Below, in pieces: positions 8,323 through 14,768 of a stretch of DNA of 14,768 bases. This stretch comes from Entamoeba histolytica HM-1:IMSS. Taxonomy: Eukaryota > Evosea > Mastigamoebida > Endamoebidae. The position numbers and the translations under genes are program-made. Location: positions 1 to 14,768 of the forward strand of contig NW_001915207.1 in the NCBI RefSeq assembly GCF_000208925.1, in the 5' to 3' direction. Each line of letters opens with the position of its first letter. Position 1 is the first letter of the stretch. A model generated the notes under the pieces. The model was not told the origin of the DNA and made no database searches. It was given only the letters and a program-made list of their open reading frames with translations.

Positions 8323-8336
8323 TTTTCTTTTTTTAT
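8323..8336 (+). terminator. Pol III oligo-T terminator after tRNA-like gene
   Basis: TTTTCTTTTTTTAT follows directly after the tRNA-like 3' end. Runs of four or more T on the non-template strand terminate RNA polymerase III. In such T-rich DNA the run could also be chance. Confidence 0.45.
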
Positions 8337-8364
8337 TTATTGTATTATTTCTTATTATCAAATT

Positions 8365-8651
8365 TAAGTACAATCAAAAAATGATTAACTATCAAATGAG
8401 AATATTATATTTTACAAATGTATAAAGATTAATCAACTTAACATTTTTTTGAATTAAATAATGATAAAAACTTATTAATAATGAAGAAATAATAATCATA
8501 AAATTAGTCATGGTATTGATAAATAAATTATAGAATATACTTTTTCATTATTATATTGAGTGTTATTGTTTAAAGTTAATAGATTAATAAATAATCACCC
8601 CATTAACTTCAAAAATACTTTTAATTATCATTATAATTAATTTATATTTTA
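8365..8651. other. AT-rich gap
   Basis: No frame, RNA or clear repeat was recognised. It separates the tRNA-like repeat from the truncated LINE insertion. Confidence 0.5.
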
Positions 8652-8667
8652 TATAAATCTTTAATTT
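8652..8667. repeat. 16-bp target-site duplication, left copy
   Basis: TATAAATCTTTAATTT is identical to 9006-9021 and flanks the LINE fragment exactly. Its length equals that of the duplication around the 59-bp fragment at 5143-5201. Confidence 0.75.
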
Positions 8668-9005
8668 GCCTGTTTGAAGAAAAGAAATAAGTACAATGAA
8701 TTAAAAAATAGGCTAATGAAAATAGAAAAATTAAAAGATGTTAAAATAAATGGAGTAGTAGTCTCACTAAATTGAATAATAAATAAAGAAAATATGAGAT
8801 TAATTAAAGAATTAAAAATTGAGATTGACACCATTAAAGAAGCTAAAAACCATGTAATACAAAACATGATGGATGTCATGGAATAATGATTTTATCATAA
8901 TCAAACATTCAATAGAGCTGTTTGAAGAAGAAGTGATGGGATTAGTCTCCGCTGATCCAGGGACAATAGAAGCTATTTCAATTAATACTCAATTAATTAC
9001 TTTTT
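8668..9005 (+). mobile_element. 5'-truncated R4-type LINE insertion (338 bp)
   Basis: It encodes only the C-terminal end of the LINE ORF2. The first frame (from about 8671) holds KYNELKNRLMKIEKLKD, a VVVSLN segment where R4-type proteins have a VVPIVIGALG-like strand, then a TGA, ELKIEIDTIKEAKNHVIQNM and MDVME, ending in TAA TGA at 8884-8889. A second frame (+1) continues as EEEVMGLVSADPGTIEAISI and NTQL to about 8994. Perfect 16-bp direct repeats border it, and the 5' end starts inside the ORF, as expected for abortive target-primed reverse transcription. It has at least one interior stop and one frameshift, so it is dead. Confidence 0.75.
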
Positions 9006-9021
9006 TATAAATCTTTAATTT
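9006..9021. repeat. 16-bp target-site duplication, right copy
   Basis: This exact copy of 8652-8667 directly follows the LINE 3' end AATTAATTACTTTTT. Confidence 0.75.
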
Positions 9022-9276
9022 TATAATTTTTTATTTATCATTTTACTAATTAGTTACAAATAAAAATAAATATCTAAATCTTATTTTCATAAAATTATAT
9101 TTAATGTGTAAGAAGTAAAAAAAAAATCTGCATTCTCATAGTTTGTTGATTTTGAGTAAATTCATTCATAATCAAGATTTCTTCATCAATTATTTTATGA
9201 CAGAATATTAATAACTTAAGAGATAGAAAAAATTAAAAATTAATTAATTATTAATAAAATTAGTTTGTATTGTTTA
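9022..9276. other. AT-rich spacer, 3' flank of the minus-strand LINE
   Basis: No coding sequence was seen. Positions 9237-9262 (TTAATTAATTATTAATAAAATTAG) resemble the 3' end shared by the LINE fragments in minus orientation, so this probably includes the 3' UTR of the LINE remnant at 9277-10375. Confidence 0.4.
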
Positions 9277-10375
9277 TTAAACAGTAGAGATTATTCTTAT
9301 TATTAAATTATTTTCTAGAAACTCTATAGCATATGTTTAATTATGATAGAATCAATCTTCTATTAAATTATTCATGTTTTTTAATAATATGTTTTTAACT
9401 TCTTTAAAAAATATCAAATTTAAATTTTATTTCTTTATTTAATCTAATGTTTTTTGTATTTATTATTCATTTATTTCAATTTACTTTTCAAATTAATTTA
9501 ATATCTCTTCTTTTCTATTTTCATTAACTTGTTCTTTATAGTTTTATTCATGATTATTTTCTTCAATTATTATCCATTAATACTGTAATATGCAATATTA
9601 GTCATATCAAATAATAGACTAATTTAATTCTTTTTATCTATTTCATATATGTATGGCATTTATGATATTATCCTTCACTCTGTAATTTATTTGTTTGTTC
9701 AATATCATAGTAATGTCTTTATATTTGAATATTGTTTCATATTTATTTTTATATTATTTATTTCCTTTATATTATCTTATTAATCAATATGATAATTCCA
9801 ATATTGTCATGTTTCTTCATTTATGATTTGTTATGACCAATACATTATAGTAGAATGTGTTATATTGTTGTTATCTTGTCTTTACAAAGTAGGCAGTATT
9901 TCATTCTATCATTTTTTATTATTTTTAATTTTCTATACAATCTGAATATTGCTTCATCTTGCATTTTCATTAATTGTAGAAATGCATTTTTTAATATTGA
10001 TTGACTTCCATACTTTCACTGTAGTGTGTTTATCTACTCATTTTGACTCAAATCATCTTCTAAAATATCCATTTGTTTGATGACACTTCTATTTTTTGAT
10101 GTATTGGTCGGTCAATAATTTCTTTATTTCTACTACTACTTCTTTTTCTTTTTTCTTTTCAATCCCTTCATTTATTATTTCTTCTATTTTTGTTTCATTT
10201 ATTTTATGAATTAATGTTTTTGAATTCTATTCAATATTCCTTTCTTACTGTACTATCTATAATATTATTTTCTATTTCATTATTGTACAATAATACATTA
10301 TTGTTCTAATCAGTTCATTAACATAATCTTCCATCATGATTATTAATGTTTCATTTATTGTGTTATTTAACTTTA
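9277..10375 (-). pseudogene. R4-type LINE 3' half: restriction-like endonuclease and C-terminus
   Basis: Minus-strand order: an upstream piece (about 10375-10275, MMEDYVNELIRTIMYY); a second frame to about 10100; then one frame from about 10102 to 9790. That frame holds LKNAFLQLMKMQDEAIFRLY, RKLKIIKNDRMKYCLLCKDK, HILL-stop-C and MKKHDNIGIIIL. The Cys/His spacing is C-X2-C-X8-H-X4-C, that of the CCHC motif in restriction-enzyme-like endonucleases of R2/R4 LINEs, and the QDxAI...YRKxIxKD and RHDN-like blocks around it fit the same family. Downstream, FDM near 9600 may be the second catalytic Asp of the PD...D site; the PD itself is not visible. The end (KNKLMKIEKKR, EVKNILLKNM, YAIEFLENN) aligns with 8668-9005. 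At least five stops plus frame changes show that it is dead. The RT is missing, so it is 5'-truncated or rearranged. Confidence 0.75.
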
Positions 10376-11000
10376 TAAATAAAGAAGACAAAATAAAATA
10401 ATAACATAATACTATAAATCGTATAAGATATTAATATATTAAAAATGAAGTGTATTGAATAATTAATAAGATAATGCAAGAATATTAAAGTAATAAAATT
10501 ATATAAATTATGAACTAATATTGAAATATAAATGTAAATATCCTAAATTTAATAGGAATAGTAAAATGACATGAAGAATAACAAAATTATGAATATAATA
10601 AAATAAAAAAAAATAAAATAAGAATTAACAAATAATAATGTTCTACAATATAAAATATATTGAATTTATAAATAAATTAGAATAATTTGACTATTAATTA
10701 ATAAATGGATATAATGGAAATAAAAGATAATGCCACATTCTTGATAAAATAAGTAGAAATAAAGAATCTAAAATCTATATATTCAATCAAATAATATTCA
10801 TATCATTTATTAAATCATTTTAACAATAACTATTAAAATAATGAACATTAAATGTTAAGATATAACAAATATAATACTTTGGTATTTTTGTTAAGAAGAA
10901 AAAGAGATAAATTGAAATATTTAATGATTAGAATTATAAAATGTATTTGTCATAAAAACAAAAAAAGAATAAAACAAAAAAATAATAAAACAAAAAGTAA
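10376..11000 (+). other. Purine-rich gap, no convincing gene
   Basis: The plus strand switches to A-rich at 10376, where the minus-strand LINE stops. A short frame from ATG 10705 (MDIMEIKDNATFLIK, then TAA and about 30 more codons with one stop) is the only protein-like stretch, too short to claim. No repeat or RNA was recognised. Confidence 0.45.
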
Positions 11001-11027
11001 ATTTAAAAAATAATATAAAATAAAAGA
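11001..11027 (-). terminator. Oligo-T Pol III terminators after tRNA-Gly
   Basis: On the minus strand the bases just beyond the tRNA 3' end read TCTTTTATTTTATATTATTTTTT. This gives three T-runs of four or more, as expected for RNA polymerase III termination. Confidence 0.6.
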
Positions 11028-11098
11028 TGCACTACCCGGGAATCGAACCCGGATCTCCACCTTGGGAGGGTGAAATTCTACCATTAGACCAGTAGTGC
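11028..11098 (-). tRNA. tRNA-Gly (anticodon CCC)
   Basis: A complete 71-nt cloverleaf without an intron. Acceptor GCACTAC pairs with GTAGTGC, discriminator A. D-arm GTCTAATGGTAGAATT has the Gly-typical TGGT...GGTAGAATT pattern. Anticodon stem TCACC/GGTGG encloses loop CTCCCAA, giving anticodon CCC for GGG codons. T stem CCGGG pairs with CCCGG around TTCGATT. CCA is not encoded, as in eukaryotes. A box (TGGTCTAATGG) and B box (GGTTCGATTCC) are intact and T-runs follow, so it should be transcribed by Pol III. It is a GC-rich island in decayed DNA, and the only feature that is clearly under selection. Confidence 0.95.
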
Positions 11099-11100
11099 TT

Positions 11101-11157
11101 CTATTCTTTTTCTTTTCTCTATTTCTTTTTCTTTTCTCTATTTCTTTTTCTTTCTTA
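11101..11157. repeat. 19-bp pyrimidine tandem repeat, three units
   Basis: CTATTTCTTTTTCTTTTCT is present as three successive units (the first and last one base short) directly upstream of the tRNA-Gly start. It is probably slippage-generated low-complexity DNA; any promoter role would be guesswork. Confidence 0.7.
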
Positions 11158-11358
11158 TTTCATTTTTATCTTCCCTCACTTTTGTTAGTCTTACTATTAA
11201 AATTTCCTTCTTTATAATCTTTAAGTAAAATAAATTCTTAAAATATCATCCCAGTTAATTGTTTTATTATTCTTTATTTATTTACTTTTGTATTATTTTC
11301 CTTTCTTATTTATTGTTCTTCAAATTTTATATTTTTTTATTTCTTTTGTTTATTATCG

Positions 11359-11505
11359 TTATTTATTTCTTTTTTTCTTTTTTTCTTTATTTATTTCTTT
11401 AACTTTCTCTATTTCTATTTGTTTTTGATTTAAATATACTTCTTCTGTATTATTTTTCTTTTCTTCACCTATTTTATTTTTAATTATTTCATCATATTCT
11501 CTTTT
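11359..11505 (-). pseudogene. Charged coiled-coil-like fragment
   Basis: A 48-codon minus-strand frame without stops, bounded by TGA upstream and ended by TAA at 11359. It reads REYDEIIKNKIGEEKKNNTE, then EVYLNQKQIEIEKVKEINKE and a Lys-rich tail. It is helix-prone and highly charged. It resembles the LINE coiled-coil segments in style only. The Phe/Ser-rich plus-strand frame nearby (11515-11700) is a shadow. Confidence 0.3.
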
Positions 11506-11509
11506 TCAA

Positions 11510-12250
11510 TTTATTTGTTATTTTTTACTTTCATTTCTTCTTCTTTCTTTATCATTATTTATATTTCTTATTTGTATTATCTTTATTATCATATTTATTC
11601 TTGTTTTCTTTTTTTTTCTTTCATCTTTCTTTTTCATTCTACTTTTCATTATAATTTTCCTATTCTTATTATATTTGAAATTATCTTCTATATGACTTGA
11701 TTATTTATATCATGTTTTCTTTTCTTTATATGAATTATAACTGTTATTCATTAATAAATACAATAAAATATGTTATATGCTCTGTATTGAAAAAGTCTAA
11801 TAGAATATGATATTAATCTATAATCTAATTACGAAACGATGAAACAAAATCAATTCAATGTTTAAATCACTTCCTCAATATATTTTTAATAATCATTCAT
11901 TATGTTTATTATGTTATTATCACTCTTATTACTCTCTTCTTTTTATTTGGTTCTTCATTTGTATTATTTATTTTCTTTTTTCTATTTGACATATTTCTTT
12001 ATTATCTGTTCATATGCAGAGGCATTACATGAGACAAACAAACTATCATAACAGTCATTATTATAACAATTAGAATAGTAATGTATGAACCATTTCACTC
12101 ATCACTTCAATCATTTTTATTATCATAAATATTTTATCAATAATTCAAATATAAACAAACAGTACTATAGTACAAATAAATCACATAATAAAGCACAAAG
12201 AAGGCACTAACATTATCAAAATAAGAAACAAAACAGAAATAAAAGAAAAG
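11510..12250. other. AT-rich gap between tRNA block and LINE
   Basis: It is pyrimidine-rich to about 11740, then mixed AT-rich, with runs such as TTATAACAATTAGAATAG. Nothing coding, repeated or structured was recognised. Any promoter of the LINE at 12253 would lie here, but none can be pointed to. Confidence 0.5.
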
Positions 12251-12252
12251 AA

Positions 12253-13028
12253 ATGATTGAAATACAAAACCAAGAGTATCGGAAAATACTCTTTGAAAAA
12301 GAAATTAAAATACTTACATCACAAGAAATAGAAGAAACTGAGAATATCAAAATTAAAAAAATAAACACAAACAACGAGATGAAGAAAATGGTATTTTCTT
12401 GCACGAGAAAAAACAAAAACGATCAGAATGGAAGAAGAAACTATTAGTATGACTATGGAAGAAGACAATAAAAAATACAACCCAATTGAGATTAATGATA
12501 ATAGAATATACAATACATATTTGATTAGTATTGAAAATGAAGATAAAGAATTTAATAAATGAGAGAAACAGATTGATGAAGAGGACGGAGAAAGTAATGA
12601 AAATGAGAAAAGAATAGAAGAATTAGAAAAAAGAATAGAGGAGGATATAAAAGAGAAAGAAGAAATGAAAAAGGAAATACAAGTAAAAGAATAAACCATT
12701 AACAAATTAACAAAAGATATTATGGCATTAAAGAAGAAGCATGAGAATGAGATAAACACAAAAGCCAGGAGTGTGATAAAAATATTCAAATTCCATGCTG
12801 AATCTGAGAGGAAAATGTCTGAAGTAAATAATTTAACACAACAATTACTCTTCCTGAAAGATAAATTATCTAAATTAGAAAATAAAAGCACATAGGAAGA
12901 AAAGAAGAAAGATGAGGTAACTTACAATATAACAGATTCGTTTGAATCACGAATTGTAAATGATTCAATCCAATGTGGTAGTAGCTGATGAAATATCATC
13001 ATGTGAAGATGATCTTCCAAAAAAAGAA
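12253..13028 (+). pseudogene. LINE N-terminal coiled-coil segment, broken
   Basis: ATG 12253 opens a 64-codon frame (MIEIQNQEYRKILFEKEIKI...). A second frame from ATG 12428 (MEEETISMTMEEDNKKYN) then runs to about 12985 with stops only at TGA 12560, TAA 12692 and TAG 12893. It contains an acidic/basic coiled coil (RIEELEKRIEEDIKEKEEM, later LTQQLLFLKDKLSKLE). Near 12970 the protein-like reading moves to another frame (NVVVADEISSCEDDLPKKE) and returns by about 13030, a pair of compensating frameshifts typical of decay. Coiled-coil regions occur in ORF1 or ORF2 N-termini of many LINEs. Whether this was a separate ORF1 cannot be told. Confidence 0.55.
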
Positions 13029-13531
13029 AGTTAATGCAGAAATCCATTGAAGAAATGGATATTCAGCATAAGAAGATCAACACATTAGATGATCATTATC
13101 ATTATATTAAATCAGTAGCTTCCACTATTAACTTCATTAATAAAAATAAACAAGAAAGAAGTTGAAAGAAAAGTATAGAAGGAATATTACAAACAAAAAT
13201 ATGTAGATTGAGAGATTTACTTCATAATAAACAGTATATGAAATTAAAAAGAATATTACATATTAAGAAATATGATATATATCATATTAAAATAAAAACA
13301 AATAAACAAATAAACTATTATAAATATATTAGAAAGATGAAAAGAATAGAAATAGAGATATGAAAGAATAATTTGAAAAGAATAAGATGGAATTATAAAA
13401 TGATGAAATATGGAAAAATGAAACGTCTAAATAAATCTAAAGAAGATGAATATCCAGATAATATCTCCATTATTAATTTCTGTAAATGAATCTATGAAAC
13501 TAATACTAATATAGATTTATCTAAATATTAA
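13029..13531 (+). pseudogene. LINE pre-RT segment
   Basis: In the same frame as 12428, about 167 codons carry only TGA 13163, TGA 13361 and TGA 13487 before TAA 13529. The product is basic: KSIEEMDIQHKKINTLDD, KKSIEGILQTKICRLRDLL, INYYKYIRKMKRIEIEI, NLKRIRWNYKMMKYGKM, and INFCK-stop-IYETN. A basic linker rich in Arg/Lys followed by an F-W/C-x-x-I-Y/W-E block precedes the RT in R4-like elements, which fits. All three interior stops are TGA. Confidence 0.5.
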
Positions 13532-13535
13532 TTTA

Positions 13536-14419
13536 TATGAAATATTAATTGAAAATAGAATTAATAATAGAATGTCAATAATCACTCCAAATGAACTAGA
13601 TTGTGATATTAAATTTATTGCTAACTGGAAGGCACCAGAAGTTGATAAAATACAAGGATTTTGGATTAAATATTTAGAACAACCAAAGAAATATTTAATA
13701 AAATTATTTAATGAATTGTTAAATAATCCTAATGAAATATCTCTTCATTTTATTCAAGGAAGGACAATATTAATATATAAGAAAGGAGATAAACTAGACC
13801 CACAGAATTACAGACAAATAACTTGCTTAAATTGTTTGTTAAAAGTATATACATCAATATTAAAGATGAAAATAGAAAATCAATTGATGTTAAATCAAAT
13901 TGAAAAACAATTATCATTAAATCAAATTTGATGTAAAAATATACATATGCATCAAAAGAATGATTATTATACAACATTATAATCCAACAATTATTATTAA
14001 AGGCTAAATGGAAATAGATAGAAACATATTATGACGTCTCCAAAGCATATGATAGTATTAATCATCAATGGATTAAACATTGTTTAATTTATTTCAACAC
14101 CACATTTGTAGTAATTAATAGTATATCATATATATTAAATAATACATATCTTAATTTATATTATAATCATGAAAGTGTGGGTATGATTAATGTAGAAATA
14201 TGAATAATACAAGGTGACAGCCTATCTCCACTTTTATTTGTATTATCTATTGATATATTATCTAAACAATTAGATAAACAAATAAACAAATTGAATATTA
14301 AAATGAATGGAGAAGAAAAACAAGTCCAGTTAAACCACATATTATATATGGATGATTTAAAAATAATGAATAATGGCAACGAAAAAAAGCAAATAATTGA
14401 AAAAGAAGAGAATGAATGA
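13536..14419 (+). pseudogene. Reverse transcriptase of non-LTR (R4/Dong-type) LINE
   Basis: The first frame (ATG 13572 to TGA 13929) has NWKAPEVDKIQGFWIKYLE, GRTILIYKKGDKLDPQNYR and QITCLNCLLKVYTSIL. These are the RT blocks usually written NWKAPGPDxIQxFWIK, KKGDxxDPxNYRPITCLN and YKxxTxIL. A frame change at about 13932-13937 leads to YASKE-stop-LLYN, then ETYYDVSKAYDSINHQW (motif A, first Asp at 14033), IIQGDSLSPLLFVLSIDIL (motif B) and LYMDDLKIMN (motif C, YMDD at 14345-14356). The catalytic Asp residues survive. Interior stops: TGA 13929, TGA 13961, TAG 14015, TGA 14201; the frame ends at TGA 14417. In one conserved block Pro of NYRPITC is Gln. The enzyme would copy the LINE RNA at a nicked target, but this copy cannot make it. 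Confidence 0.85.
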
Positions 14420-14768
14420 TATAAAAGAATAAAAAGAAAGTAAAAAGTAGAAGAAGATGAAGAAAGAATAAAAGTAGAAAGGAGAGAATATAAAAAGAAA
14501 GAAGATAAAGTGTAATAAAACAAAAGAGATGATAAAAGAAGAAAAGAATGAAAAAAATAAAGGATGCAAATTTTATTGAAACAAATAAAAAAAGCACAAA
14601 ATTTAATGATGCAAAATTTAATGATGCAAAATATTTAGCAACATATTTTATTGATGCAAAATTATTTTGAAATAAAAATAATTCATCATTTGATATTATT
14701 ACATTTGATAATAAATTATATTATATATTAAATACATCATATTTCTTTATTATTTATCTTTCTTTTCT
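14420..14768 (+). other. Purine-rich then AT-rich tail, no gene
   Basis: Immediately 3' of the RT the plus strand is Lys/Glu-coding low complexity to about 14560, then AT-rich with repeated GATGCAAAATTT blocks. No endonuclease, CCHC motif or LINE 3' end was found. Phe/Leu-rich minus-strand frames (14167-14597) are shadows. Confidence 0.5.
14601..14630. repeat. 15-bp tandem repeat, two exact units
   Basis: ATTTAATGATGCAAA is repeated twice in tandem, with further GATGCAAA blocks at about 14562 and 14655. It is a local slippage-type repeat of no known role. Confidence 0.65.

Larger units (their letters stand above)
8082..8364 (+). repeat. Inverted repeat with tRNA-Ile-like core, copy 2
   Basis: This is the inverted partner of 5202-5490. 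Here the 16-base sequence TTCTTATTATCAAATT (8349-8364) occurs once and runs on into TAAGTACAATC, which resembles the sequence beyond the LINE insert at the other copy. It therefore preserves the uninterrupted target. Confidence 0.75.
12253..14419 (+). mobile_element. Decayed R4/Dong-type LINE with coiled coil, RT and no endonuclease
   Basis: This is the longest retroelement remnant. Order: coiled-coil N-terminus (12253-13028), pre-RT segment (13029-13531), reverse transcriptase (about 13536-14419). After the RT, a restriction-like endonuclease like that at 9277-10375 would be expected. The sequence instead turns into purine-rich low complexity, so the 3' part is deleted, eroded or outside the window. 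All three stop codons and at least four frame changes interrupt it. The 5' end is set by the first protein-like ATG and may extend further. Confidence 0.7.

Noticed and set aside
8078..8323. Minus-strand frame of 81 codons starting MIPAEMDRTLNPRISL
   Set aside because: Its first part is simply the antisense of the tRNA-Ile-like sequence, a common artefact.
12319..12891. Minus-strand frame of 190 codons
   Set aside because: It is the longest open frame in the window but lies opposite the LINE coiled coil and is Ser/Phe/Leu-rich. It has no motif, and the plus strand explains the sequence.
12428..14419. A reassigned genetic code with TAA/TAG read as Gln and TGA as Trp
   Set aside because: Many stops fall where Gln or Trp would look natural. 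However, the RT has roughly twenty CAA/CAG codons against a single TAG, two of its TGAs align with conserved Gly rather than Trp, and there are frameshifts. In the paired C-terminal copies one TAA aligns with a GAA (Glu). Decay explains the data better.
14167..14597. Three overlapping minus-strand frames rich in Phe and Leu
   Set aside because: They are shadows of the RT C-terminus and the purine-rich tail on the plus strand.
1..14768. CRISPR arrays, bacterial operons, riboswitches or integrons
   Set aside because: No regularly spaced repeats, ribosome-binding sites or bacterial gene order are present. The intron-bearing tRNA and R4-type LINEs indicate a eukaryote.

Overview
The window is extremely A+T-rich eukaryotic DNA, apparently from a protist or another small AT-rich eukaryote. 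I find no intact protein-coding gene. The only confidently functional gene is a tRNA-Gly(CCC) at 11028-11098 on the minus strand. The eukaryotic signs are a tRNA-Ile(UAU)-like gene with an intron at the canonical place after base 37, Pol III-type oligo-T terminators, and several decayed non-LTR retrotransposons (LINEs) of the R4/Dong type. That LINE group, intron-bearing tRNA-Ile(UAU) and the base composition would fit an Entamoeba-like amoeba, but the species cannot be fixed from this sequence.

Layout. Positions 1-2525 are pyrimidine-rich on the plus strand, as expected of decayed A/G-rich coding DNA on the minus strand. At about 2530 the skew flips, and 2530-5126 is purine-rich with broken coiled-coil reading frames ending in a LINE-like C-terminus (4577-5112). 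Positions 5115-8375 form a repeat-rich block. It holds two inverted copies of a repeat with a tRNA-Ile-like sequence (5244-5330 minus, 8236-8322 plus). It also holds three short minus-strand LINE 3' ends (5143-5201, 6595-6680, 7631-7685), two direct copies of a segment about 1 kb apart, a compound palindrome (6647-6698), and a decayed unrecognised reading frame (5754-6176). Positions 8668-9005 are a 5'-truncated LINE insertion flanked by a perfect 16-bp target-site duplication. Positions 9277-10375 (minus) are the 3' half of another LINE, with a CCHC restriction-like endonuclease. After a gap come the tRNA-Gly and a pyrimidine-rich block. Positions 12253-14419 (plus) are a third LINE, with a coiled-coil N-terminus, a pre-RT segment and a reverse transcriptase keeping its YMDD box; every part is broken by stops and frameshifts.

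How it fits together. The several C-terminal fragments can be aligned with one another at protein level and share one 3' end (an SINTQL-like tail, then AATTAATTACTTT). They therefore appear to be insertions of one LINE family, made by target-primed reverse transcription with 16-bp duplications. One 59-bp insertion can even be compared with its empty site elsewhere in the window. The tRNA-Ile-like repeats end in a sequence resembling the same LINE 3' end, which suggests a SINE-like or chimeric passenger of that LINE. The window reads as a retroelement graveyard around one live tRNA gene.
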